Shown here: piece by piece, positions 11,496 through 21,845 of the stretch | Layout: every line of letters begins with the position of its first letter | How positions within the stretch are numbered: the first letter of the stretch is position 1 | From: Symsagittifera roscoffensis | Lineage: Eukaryota > Xenacoelomorpha > Acoela > Convolutidae | Assembly: GCF_963678635.1 (NCBI RefSeq) | Contig: NC_087064.1 | Coordinates: 29,616,189-29,676,188, forward strand | Direction of reading: 5' to 3' | DNA: 60,000 bases | Notes under the pieces: model-generated | Told to the model about the DNA's origin: nothing | What the model saw: the letters and a program-made list of their open reading frames with translations, nothing else | Database searches by the model: none | Translations under genes and position numbers: made by a program

Positions 11496-12147
11496 AAGCC
11501 TTAAAAAATGGTGTCGAAATTAAAAATCCGAAAAAAATAGCTTACATCTGAAAATTTTTTCTGCTGTAAAACAATTATAATCTCAGTCATTGTAGCCAGC
11601 TATTTTATTACAGTTTTTGAATGTGCAAGTTGGATAGAAACACAGATGTATTTGGAGAATTTCTATCATCTTGTGGACATAGTTGTTTATGGGAACAAAA
11701 TTTTAGTACCCGATTGTTTTACCCTTGTTGATCGCAAGGATTGGGAAAATGACCGATTCATTTGAAGGTTTGAAAAAGCTATGTTCAAAAAAGTGTGACC
11801 ATGATTTGTAGGCATTCTCGCTGTGGCCTACAAGCTTTGTTCCAGCGGGTTTTACATTTATTATACTCATACTTATTGTCAAGGGTAATCATTTAATATG
11901 TATGTCTAAAAAGAGCTCAAAGTGTCACGGAACCACTGAAGTGTTGAACCACGGAACTCTAAAACAAAACAAAAATCCGTTCAGGATGAACAAAAGTGAA
12001 CTCGTACAGAATCAACAACACTTGCTTTTAAATAAGATTAAACGGCTGATGGTATTTGTTTTTCAGGGCGTAGCTAAAACTCAAAAAACATAAGTGTTGG
12101 CTGGAGTTTTCCTTTTGTAAAAACTTTTATTTTCGAAATCTGGAGTA
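11496..12147. other. No gene recognised
   Basis: A/T-rich sequence between the tandem duplication and the MITE. Short open frames (for example around 11902-12093) have no recognisable motif or splice context. Confidence 0.4.
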
Positions 12148-13037
12148 CTACCCGCACTCAGTAAAAAGAGAAAATAATCGACTACATTACAATTATAATT
12201 GTACTTTTATCAGAAATATAATAATTGAAAGCACCAAAATTAGATGTTTAACCGATTTATAATCCATTATAAGGATAACATTTTTCGTGGCAGTATAATA
12301 AATTATAATTAATTATAATTGATTATAATTTTTTCGAAATTCTTTTAAGACCTCTTATAATCTCCTATAATTTCTTATAACCTATTCTAATCTATTATAA
12401 TAGATAATAATACTTTTTTCTGTCAAAAAAATCTCTCAAAGTGAGATATCTTGTCACTTTTTGGTTCAACTGAACACAAAGTCTTACCACGAAACAAAAG
12501 TTTCATAGAGATCTTTTCATATTAGTTGAAAGAATCCCTCGGTAGGTGAAATAAAACTATTCTATATAAATCATGAAGCTAAAGCAGTGTGCTGACATTT
12601 TAGTGGTCAAAAAAATAAAAAATGTATACCATGAAACAACTATAGTCAAGAAGAATTGAGAAAATAAAATTTGAATTGATTTGTAAATTGTTAAAAGTAT
12701 TTTCCCATTTTTCAGATAAAGCAACGTCTACGAAACGCATAAAATATAAGCAATTCATGTGCAAGGTCGAAGACAAAAGGGGCAAACAAAAGGGATTATA
12801 AGCAATTATAATCGATTATAATGGATTTTTCCTCCAAAACAATTGAGATAGAAACTCGGATAAAGTAATCGATTATAATAGATTATAACGTGTTCTAATT
12901 GATTATATTTGATTTCAAAAAGAGAGATTATAATCGATTATTAATTTATTACAATCAATTTTTTATCAATTTTTATTAGACTGGAACTAAAATCATAATA
13001 TAATCGATTATTAAAGCTTGAAACTGGATGCGGGTAG
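12148..13037. mobile_element. 890-bp MITE with TA target duplication
   Basis: The left end 'ctacccgcactcagt' is matched in inverted orientation by the right end (reverse complement 'ctacccgcatccagt'), and both ends are followed inward by 'aataatcga'. A TA dinucleotide flanks each end (12146-12147 and 13038-13039), typical of Tc1/mariner-type insertion. Inside, both ends carry many 'attataat' and 'aatcgattataat' units, a palindrome-rich subterminal array. No transposase is present, so it is non-autonomous. Confidence 0.75.
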
Positions 13038-13639
13038 TATGTGCTTCACAAATTGGAAGGCAAACTTATATTTTCAATACACAAATTTGAAGCAAGAATT
13101 CCCAAAAACAAGCAAGTTAATGAAAAGCTTGAACGACCTAGACTCAAAACAAAATAACTAACTCAAAAACAGAAATATTTTAAACCCCCCACACGAAAGT
13201 ATGTAAGGCACACCATATATTTGTTGTCTAGTAACGCATTGAAGAGGCCAAATAGCTTGTTTTGAAATAAATTGAACTATTTTCGGAGCCAAACTCATTC
13301 GCTACTAACGCTAAACGATGAAAGAGAAAAGGCGTATAGAGCGCTTTATTTATCCCTATTTCGTCAAAATGGCCTATTCTAAACCCCCATTAAATATGCA
13401 GGAAAAAGGTTCACCAGCCAAATTTTATTATAGTTTCGAGATCTAAACCGTGATATATTCCAGAAGGCTCCAAACAGCCTTAACTAATATTCTCACCTTA
13501 AAGTCAGCTCTGGATCCTAATTATAATTACAATACTGAATTCAGAAATATAAAATCACTTTTTAGTTTCAAGTTTAAAGCAAACTTTTTTGCAAGCAAAC
13601 TCAGCTACCAAACATAAACATCGTACTGAGAGTTAATTT
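13038..13639. other. No gene recognised
   Basis: A/T-rich intergenic sequence with only short unconvincing open frames. Confidence 0.4.
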
Positions 13640-13876
13640 TTAAAAAATAATTTGCAGACCCTAATTTTCAAAAGCGCATTCGATGCCCAATAAACTAATT
13701 TTGAGGTGGAAGCGCGCGCCAAAAACTGTAGTTTTTTGGTCAAAACTTTCAAAAATGTGCCAGAAAAGTTTTGACCAAACTTTTTTGGATTTGAGAAAGC
13801 TCGAAAAATCAATTGGTCAATCATACAGAAAAATTTTTTGAATCCTCCCTCGGAAAAATACTAGATCCACCCCTGA
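13640..13876 (+). repeat. R1 fragment (3' half, diverged)
   Basis: Contains the R1 landmarks 'ggaagcgcgcgccaaaaac', 'gagaaagctcgaaaaatcaa' and the right terminal repeat 'ctagatccacccctga'. The left part is lost and the copy is more diverged than the others. Confidence 0.7.
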
Positions 13877-14055
13877 AGCCATTGTTATTTTTTCTGTGCA
13901 ATTTTTTATTACTTACTCCAACACATTAAAAAAGAATGAATTTTTTTTTGTTTGGTGTTGTTTTTGTAAAATTAGCTGCTATCTGAATCTTCAGTGATTC
14001 TTGCAAGGAATTGATTTGTTTTTTTTTTGTTTATTTGTCACTAGCGCCATAGTAT

Positions 14056-14280
14056 ATTGAAACAATACGCATAGCGGTAGGGCGTCGTTCACTTTGAGAT
14101 AGACAGAAGGAGTGTTCGATCCCCGGCAAGGATAGTGTGTGAGGATGTCTCGCTTGATCTTGATCTCTAGTTTCAGGCCTACTCCAGCCTGAACAATTTC
14201 GGCTGCAATAGTGGTGCCGCGTGATATTTCTGGACGTTAAAAATGGCCTTGAAATGCAAAAAAAAGCTTAGCTTAACAAT
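14056..14280 (+). mobile_element. tRNA-derived SINE-like element
   Basis: An A-box-like sequence (tagcggtagggcg, 14072-14084) and a B-box-like sequence (gtgttcgatcccc, 14112-14124) sit about 40 bp apart as in an RNA polymerase III promoter of tRNA origin. A ~150-bp unrelated body with an A-rich 3' tract follows. The tRNA cloverleaf is not intact. A single copy is seen here, so the SINE call is inference. Confidence 0.5.
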
Positions 14281-14419
14281 AAGTCTGTAATGTGGGTATG
14301 TAACACAAATCAACTCATCTTGAAAAGGCCTGTCAAATCCTACTAACAGTTTTTCTGCGATTCGCTGGAACTACAATTGTTACCTGTTTACAAGAACGAT
14401 CAAAGAACGAAAGTTGAAA

Positions 14420-15513
14420 TTAGCATGAAATTTGATCAGTCAGGACTAGTCCGTCCAAGTTAGTCCCCATCGCTTTCAGTTGCATATTTATCATCAGCAA
14501 CTTCTCAAACGGCAGGTACTTTGTTGGACTATAGATCCACAAAAACTCACTGAAGGAAGAACACCCGTAGAACACGGCGTATTCATTTGGTTCAAATAGA
14601 AACAACTTGAGACTGTATTGATAAGGAAATAGGTCTTTTATCTGGCGTAGTGTCATTTTGATGTCACCAGAAGGGGGGTTAGTCTGGTATAGTCTTCCTC
14701 TGGAGTACCGACCATAGTATCCGTCGTGACCACCTGTCTTGATAATCAGGTAGTTTGTATCTAGAATAAATACGATAGAACAAGAACTCAATAAAAGACT
14801 GCAAGAAAATTTTAACTAAATTAATTACTGTTTAACAGGGTTTCATAGGAAAAAATGCCATCATGATCATTTTAAAATCTCGAAAAAAAAACTTCATTTG
14901 GAAATTGAAATGAAATTTTACTAGCAAAGCGAGGATTTTGCCGAAAATTTCAGTTGCTCGTAAAAGTACGTCATTTGGCACATTTGGACGTACTCATTTG
15001 CCACAATTGCCACCGTTTTTTTGTAAGAACTAGACAAACTTTCCCTCAAATTTGCTCACTTCGGCTCTGGAGTGAGTGTGTTTAAAAAAATACGTAAACA
15101 GTTTTACCAGGAGTCTATTGGGAAGAATATTCCATAAGTGAACCTCCAACTAAAAATTGAACACAGAAAATCCTATTCTGGTGCGTTCATTAAAAACTAT
15201 ATATATTTATTTTGCCTCGACTGCTGAACAGCAAACCCGAACAACGGGTCAGGGGAGGTGAAATAGCAAAGGTAAAAATAAAAACCACAATGTGAGACCA
15301 ACCGCTTAGCTCTTTCGCCGGTTGAGTTAGGCTCATGAAGCCGCATTTTCTATACATGCGCGACAATCTATACTCAAATTTCTCGACTTCATACCAGTCT
15401 CCAGCTAATTCGGTCAAATTCACATTCGGCAGGGCGAACACTTTGGGACATTTGCCTAAACGGAACCGACCAAAAGCAGCACTAAAAGTCGACAGAAGAA
15501 AAATAACTTTCAT
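14420..15513 (-). CDS. Lipocalin B (apolipoprotein-D-like, secreted), two coding exons
   Basis: Paralogue of lipocalins A and C. Exon 1 is 15513-15303 and exon 2 is 14760-14420, joined in phase 1 to give 183 residues. The chosen start (15513) opens a typical signal peptide (MKVIFLLSTFSAAFG); two upstream in-frame ATG codons exist but would put charged residues before it. The mature N-terminus has Cys-Pro, then the lipocalin G-x-W as AGDWYEVEKFE. The four conserved cysteines are in GKCP, RKC, YGCS and DQISC. The donor (G/gttggt) and acceptor (ttctag) are acceptable. The intron is 542 bp. No AATAAA is seen close to the stop. The reading frame is intact, so the gene is probably functional. Confidence 0.85.
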
Positions 15514-15964
15514 TTTTGTAATCATTTTTTGAAAGAAAATGAACAAAAAATGTACTTAATTTGAACAATTCTCAACTTGAATTTGACATTTTCATGTTGA
15601 TGAATTTGAGCAAGTTGTTGACTTGAATAAAATGTCACATTAATGTTATAATTGCTGGTGGGTTTATTGATTCAATTTTATTTCAAACGGTAATTAAAAA
15701 GTCGACTTAATGTTAACCAAACATAAAACTCTAACTGCTTTGCGAAAAGTAGTTTCAAAGTAGATTTAACCGGGTCGAAGTCCGCGATTTAAGAAAAACC
15801 AGCTCATCCTTAAAGCTAAAAACAAATCTGTTGACGGTGAAATTGTAGAGTTGGCCAGATTATTCGAAAGACTTTGTTGAACAAGTTGCTTAAAAACCTC
15901 TATGCCGATTTGATAAATCTTTTCAATAGCTAGAAAATTACAACTGAAAGGGTTTACCACACTT

Positions 15965-16082
15965 GACCTTCATCAAAAAGTTTTTGAAATGGCCAAAATT
16001 GGTAAGAAAGCAACACACCCTAGGCCATTGTTCGTGAAATGGTTGGAGCAAAATACGGTGGAATCCCTGATAGGCGAAGAAC
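15965..16082 (+). pseudogene. Short open relic cut by the LTR element
   Basis: A plus-strand frame reads through 'HQKVFEMAKIGKK' to a 'RPLFVKWLEQNTVES' phrase and runs into the LTR at 16083. The wording recalls ORF1 proteins of non-LTR elements (a '..RPRPLLVKF..' region), but that is an impression only. Upstream it is interrupted by stops. Beyond the element, at 31928, the frame would end within a few codons. Confidence 0.25.
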
Positions 16083-16461
16083 TGAGTTATGTATAGCTTA
16101 CTGCACTCATAGAGTAATTTCAGATAAGGTACACCGTCTGCTCGTAACGCTATCTTATTTTCGGCCGGATAGATTCGTGCAACTTCTTAGTCTAATACCG
16201 ATCCTAATCTTACTCTTATATCTCCTAGTCTCAATAGATCTAGTGTACACCGGTTTACGCGAGTTAGTTCAAGAATGAGAACAATTGTATTCTAAGTTTA
16301 ATTCAAATTGTTCTGGTGTTGAAACTACAAGTAGTTTCAACACTTTAAAAATAAATAGGTTGTTAGTTTTATGGAATATGATTGGTTAGTATTTAATACT
16401 TTATAAAGATAAAATATCATAAATATAACCAGTCATAAATACTAGTTTAGATCTGGTTCCA
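16083..16461 (-). repeat. 3' LTR of the 15.8-kb element
   Basis: Equal in length to the LTR at 31549 and about 95 % identical. It contains a perfect 12-bp hairpin (16316-16343, arms 'gtgttgaaacta', loop 'caag') that is conserved in the other LTR. The bases just inside the LTR on the element's 3' side (ggatggg, 16462-16468 read on the minus strand) are only weakly purine-rich, so the polypurine tract is not clear. Confidence 0.9.
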
Positions 16462-16943
16462 CCCATCCGGGGTTTAGAGAGTTTTAGTTTTATCTTATCC
16501 GTTTGCTCCAGGAAGATGGAATCGTCGATATCAGTTTGTCATTCGACAACGACTGTGACCGCCAACTGTGCTGTTGTTTCTGGGAGTCAATCTGATTCCA
16601 AAATGGTTTGTTGTGATCGTTTGTTCTCTTTTTGTGGAGACTGTGCTTCGGTCTCGTTTGGGAGTGGCGTGAAGTTTAAGCTTGGATGCAATGCCTGGTG
16701 ACTTGGATCTGTACGTATATTTGAACATCGAGATGGCCATTGTTCTGTTGCAATGGATTTGCTTTTCTGCGATAACAAATCGTACTCTAAATCCATTCAG
16801 TGTAATGACTGTAGGCAGAATGTCAGGTGGGTTTTGCCATTCCGTAGTTGGAGTGTGATTGGGTTGTCAAATTCGTTGCTGCTCGTCTTTGGGCTGTCTA
16901 TAATCTATATACTGCAATATATCATTTACATATACCTGTTTTT

Positions 16944-19423
16944 CTAAGAAAGAAATTTAGTGGTTTGTGGTTGTTCTATAATTTGTTTGTATGTGTCGTC
17001 AATATTTGGTTGTTGGGTTATTATATATTGGATTGGGCTTTGTGGATAATTTGATCTTGAAGTTATGAGATCTGATAGGGCAATATTTCTAAAATTTCGT
17101 TGTACTAATGATAAGGGGTGGTTATGGTTGAGGTTTTGTAATTGTGGTGCTGTGGGCGTTGTATTTGTATCGTTTCGTGATTCGTCACATGCGTTTGGTG
17201 TTGTTGATAACTTGGTATTGTATTCTTTTATTTGAGCGTCTAAAAGAATTTTATTGATTGATGTTGAAAATATTCCAAAAAATCCTGCGAAAAATATGCG
17301 TGCTTGTTTATTTACTTTTGTATGTTTTGCGCATGTATTGTAGATTCCTTTTAAAAGAGAGAAAAGAAATCCAAGAAAATTAAACATTGCGTATAATATA
17401 GTCAATCTTTCTAAGATGTCGTAGCGCCATCCTAGAAAAGCAAGTAGTTCGTTTTTCATTTTTTACAAATTTAAAGATATTGATTGGTGATACATCTTGT
17501 GGTCTGTATTTTTCGCCATTTAAGTAAACGTAATCATTTATGTCTTTAAAATATCCGCTACAGTCTTGTGCGTACATGTCTGAAAAGCCTGCTGTTTCTG
17601 CAAGTTTGCGTTGGTTTTGATCTATGGATAGTCGTTGGATTGGGTCCTTTTTTGTGAGTAATTCTTTAAATTGCTGTCTTCGAATGTGATGTTGATTGTC
17701 TGATTTAGAGTATATGCCGATTGATTGTAAATCAATATTGGGATTGCGGGCAATAGCTCCAATGCTTTCTGGTGAAAGTTTTTTGAGTGGTTACATGAGC
17801 GTAGGGTAGGGTGGGAGAAGGTAGTTTTTATCTTCGTCAGGGTTTAATTGTACTACATTGTGGCCGTTTTTTGATCCACATGGGACTGCTGTATCCCAAA
17901 AATAAGTTCTGCGTGAGAGTGTATCAACAAAATGTACTTTATTTTTGTAGAATATTGGGATTCTCTTATAGCATCTTTTGTCTTCGAATACATACAAAGG
18001 TGATACTTTTTTGGTACAGGTGTAATACCATAATATATTTCCTCCGTAGTCAAGAAAATTTGATCTGTTTCCTGACGATAAATATCCTGCATAAGAGAGT
18101 TTTAGTACTGCTAGAGCAAGTGATTGTAAAATTTTTGTACGTTCAAGTTCGCATAATTGATGGACTGTTTCAAGTTCTGTCAAAGACATTTCTTGAAAAG
18201 TCCTATTTACTGTGTAATCTAATTTCATGTCTAAATGTATGTCATAGTGGATTGCGCTAAAATGAGTGTTGTTCATAAGTGATAGTTCTTGTAAGCGTGT
18301 ACTGTCTGTGCTTTGTGGTCTTAATTTTACACTGATTCTTCCTGTATTCTTTTGAAATTTTACTGGGACGTGTGAGTGTTCGTCTGTGGTTGAGTGAGCT
18401 GTAGCCATTTGATGTATTAATAATTTTCCTGTATTCATGTCGAAACCGTCTTCGTATTTGACAAGAAATTCTGAAAATTGTGTTTTGTATAGTGGTTTGG
18501 TGTATTTACATGCTAGTTCCGTTTCTGGGTGTATTTGGAAACGTGTCAATTTATTTTCTATGTTATTAATGTTTCTAAATTTGAAATTACTATGTCTGAG
18601 TTGATCAGGGTTTACATCTTCGAACGGGATTGGTTCAATAAAGTATTTTTGATGAAGTTTTTCATTCTAGCGTGGGTTTTTGCTACTTGAAATATTGTTC
18701 AAGTGTCTTCAGGGAACCAAACGATTGTTGCTTGTGTGCGCGTAGTAGGATTGCATTATCCTTGGTCGTTTTTACAAGGGAGTCTGATTGCTTAATAAAT
18801 TATAGTGTCATCTTTTAAATCACGTGTTTGTTGTACTTTTTCAAGTTGTATTTTCCAATCAAAAAACATTTTTTCTTGGTATCCTTTATTTTTTGTATCT
18901 GCTTTACAATTAGAGGGATTGTTTATTCCAATGTGTGCTATCCAATTTTTATCATGGAGATCATATGTTAATCTTCCATGTGCTCCGTGAAAGGGGTATT
19001 TGCTATCTAGTCTTATATGACCTTGGTATCTTTCAAGTTCGGCTTGATGTGCTGAGTCTGGAAAAACTTGAAATTTCACTAGTTTTCTGTTTGTGCCTTT
19101 GTTTGATGTGATCTTTACTCTTTTAAGTTCGTTCTTGCAATCTTCAGGGCTGAGGTGCAATAGTCTTTTGATGTTACTTTGGTAGAAAGATTCATGGTCT
19201 AATCTGTTGTTTTTTTTTCGTTTGAAACTTGTGAACAATGTACTTTCTTTTCGGAAAATGTTGCTGTGAATTTATATCATGTTAGTATTGTACCTCTAGC
19301 TTTTGAGTAAAGTTTTGCTATTACTTTTGTTTTGTCGATTGATTGTGGTTCGGATTCATATTGAGTGATTTGGTGTATTGCATTTTTATGTAATGTTTTT
19401 TTGTTCATTTTCTTCACAGTCAT
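16944..19423 (-). pseudogene. env-like glycoprotein gene, broken
   Basis: About 820 codons in pieces, in the env position between pol and the 3' LTR. The N-terminal part (19423-18792) has Cys-containing motifs, including SPEDC. A middle part (18549-17791, 252 codons) carries a long helical stretch, then a Cys-Tyr-x-x-Ile-Pro-Ile motif and several N-glycosylation sites. The last part (17577-16944) has a hydrophobic segment (ILYAMFNFLGFLFSLLKG) and a long polar tail, as expected for a membrane anchor and cytoplasmic domain. The arrangement recalls chuvirus-like (mononegaviral) glycoproteins known to have been captured by arthropod retroelements; this is pattern recognition, not a search result. 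Breaks include in-frame stops near 19265, 18790, 18755, 18690 and 17790, and frameshifts near 19207, 18650 and 17460 (an A-run). Confidence 0.55.
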
Positions 19424-19518
19424 AATGTGTGACTAGTAAATCCTGGGTCCGGTTCGGGGTGAAGGATTGTTGGAATCAGGTTTTGAAAAAATAAAAAAGA
19501 AAAGAGTTTGAAAATTTA

Positions 19519-20640
19519 TTATCTTAAAAATATACATATGTATGATAGTCCTGAATTTGGATTATAAAAGGTGATATATCCCATTGTCTTTTTTGTATAT
19601 CTATCGTTTTTGTAGATTACTTCCGTTGTTTTAAACGGGGGAGGTAAAGATTGAGCTTTTATAATTGGAGGTGCTAGGGATAAAGGATAGTGAACTATAG
19701 TGTTTAGTTTTACTGTGATTTCGAATTTTAATGTTAAGTTGTCTTATCTAAGTATTTGTATATTGTGGTCTTAAATATCTTTGTGAATGTCCTGTCGATA
19801 TTCTAATCTATTTAGTGCCCATTTGTGTAATCTGTGACTTTCGCGATGTTGTCATATTAACTTAGGGGGTGCTACGAACGCATTCCAATATAATCGTAGT
19901 TGTATGGTTTTTGTTGAATTTTCTCTATATCTGGCGTCGAGATTTATAGAAAAATTTGTAGGAAATGGTGTTTGTGAAATTCGGGTTAGAGAATGTATTG
20001 AGGGAAGTAAAAGAATTTCAGGTAGTGACGAAGATGTGTCAGACGAAACGTCTATTGAGTCATTAAATTTGGTGAAAGCTTGTGTCATCCAAAATGGGAG
20101 ATGTACTGTAGTGGCTGGGGGGTTAAAAGGGTTTTCTCTGATTTGTTCAGATGTAGGGGTTGAACCTAAATAATCTGAAGGAATGTTCGATGGGTTTTGT
20201 TGTACTGGAGTCTGTAGGGTACTTTGAGTTGTACTACTAGAAAGGTTTATTGGATTTGTTGTAGGCGAGTGAGGTCTGTTGAATTGAACTCTGGTGTTTT
20301 GTAAATTTCTATTTCGTCGTGGATGAATAACTTGTCTATTGATTTGGAGTGTATTTTGGTTTTGACTTTGGTGTCTTGCTCTATTAAGAGCTTGTTGGAG
20401 AGGGGGTATATATAATATATACTGGTTCGTAATGGGGTTGGCTTAAAGGTGCTTGGCGATTTACTGGTTCTAATGGTTCGGACAATCGTGCATGTCTTTC
20501 TTCAAATTTGTATGGATTGTCTTGAAAAGAGATGCGTGTTGATGATTGAGGGTTTTTTGTTTGAATATTTGTTGGTGTTGTTGGAGAATCTTGGGACGTT
20601 GTTGGTGGGGATTTATGTGGGGGTTGTTGATTAGCAATGT
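19519..20640 (-). pseudogene. Extra ORF between pol and env (Pro/Thr/Gln-rich), broken
   Basis: A minus-strand frame can be followed for about 370 codons from 20640 to a double stop (TAA TAA, 19516-19521). The first ~90 codons are rich in Pro, Thr, Ser and Gln (for example QQPPHKSPPTTSQDSPTTPT). A frameshift lies near 20415. The next ~110 codons are Asn/Gln/Arg/Thr-rich, and the C-terminal ~150 codons are less biased, ending TMGYITFYNPNSG. Stops at about 19855, 19775 and 19750 break it. I recognise no family. It is too long and too biased in composition to be chance, and ordinary gypsy elements have no gene here. Confidence 0.5.
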
Positions 20641-21845
20641 TGAAAAAATGTTTTGAAATTTATTTAAGAAGAAATTTTGTGTTTACTATAATATTTTTCA
20701 ACAAAAAAGAATAAACGTATCGTTGCTAATGCGAAGGTTACGATAGATTTTTTTCTTGCATTTACATACTGTCATTATTAGGGATGTCAAAAATGTGAGC
20801 AATTTTATAAAGAGGAGGAAAACATCTGTTCTAATAAATAGATGTTTGAACATTTAGATGGTGATTTGAAATATCGTACCTGAAGAGGTGGTCAAGGATT
20901 TTGGAGAGGTTTATATAAGTTTGGGCTAGGGAAAAAATAATGAGAAACTTGCATAAAACTATCAGGTTGAGGATGAATAGTTCGAAAATGTTGGATATGA
21001 AGCTTAGAAAAGATGTGAAAAATTTGGAAAATATTGAAAAAAGATTTGAAATTATGCTGCGACTTGTATGAACTGTCATAGAAAATAGCATTTGCAGAAG
21101 TGATTTCTTCGCCGAAAATTTATTTGTTTTTTTTTAGGCTAAATTCAAGTGTGGTCGGATTATTTTTTGATTTTTTGACCAGTGGGGTGGTTTTCGGCAA
21201 TTTTTAAGACGGGAAAATTTGAGGGCTCCTAAGTGTCTTCTTGGTTTTGTTGCTATTTATCGGATGATTGGGGATGATTGGGGGTATCTGAGAGAAAGTC
21301 GTACTTTAGGCTAAATGATCATGTCCTTTTGTTCTTTAGGCTAATTTACTATTTTTGCCTGAGGTATTTTGAGGTCTAAATTGGTACAAAATTGTTGACC
21401 TTTGTACTGCTTGAAAGGGGAGGGTTGTAACTTTGAAATTTTGATTATTTCAGGTGTCAATGCTTAGTGGTTTGCTTATTGTTGACCTGGAGGTCATTGA
21501 GTTATAGTTAGAGATTAGCTTGAGGGTGGTTGTTTGTCGGCTAATGAAGTCGTGTTAAAAATGAGATGATGGTTCGGAAAATCTTCTAATTGGCTGAATT
21601 TGAACTATTTGTTCAAATGCTTTTCAGCATGAATTTTGAGAAAAGTGTTCGGCTCATGTAAGTATCTTTAAGAGGTGAAAAAATGATTGAACTTAAAGTG
21701 CTTTTTGGAATTCAACTTTCTTTAGTATTTTAGATTGTGGGATGAATGTTTTGTAGTCTTTTCGTGGTTGATTTCGCAGTCGTGATGATTGTCTATGTGG
21801 AGATGTTTCGTTTTGATCTTGTGGTATAATTGTTTATTCTAGTTT
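20641..21845. other. Non-coding spacer of the retroelement
   Basis: No conserved frame was found between the end of pol and the extra ORF. An 86-codon Phe/Leu/Ile-rich frame at 20831-21091 (-) looks like composition rather than a gene. Confidence 0.4.

Noticed and set aside
16039-16278. Plus-strand ORFs across the LTRs (also at 31496-31744)
   Set aside because: They are read against the direction of the element, cross the LTR boundary and exist twice only because the LTR is repeated.
17811-18260. 149-codon plus-strand ORF opposite env
   Set aside because: It is the antisense shadow of the env-like frame, with Phe/Leu/Val-rich antisense composition.
20831-21091. 86-codon Phe/Leu/Ile-rich minus-strand frame inside the large element
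   Set aside because: Composition fits A/T-rich non-coding DNA. It has no link to the pol or extra-ORF frames.
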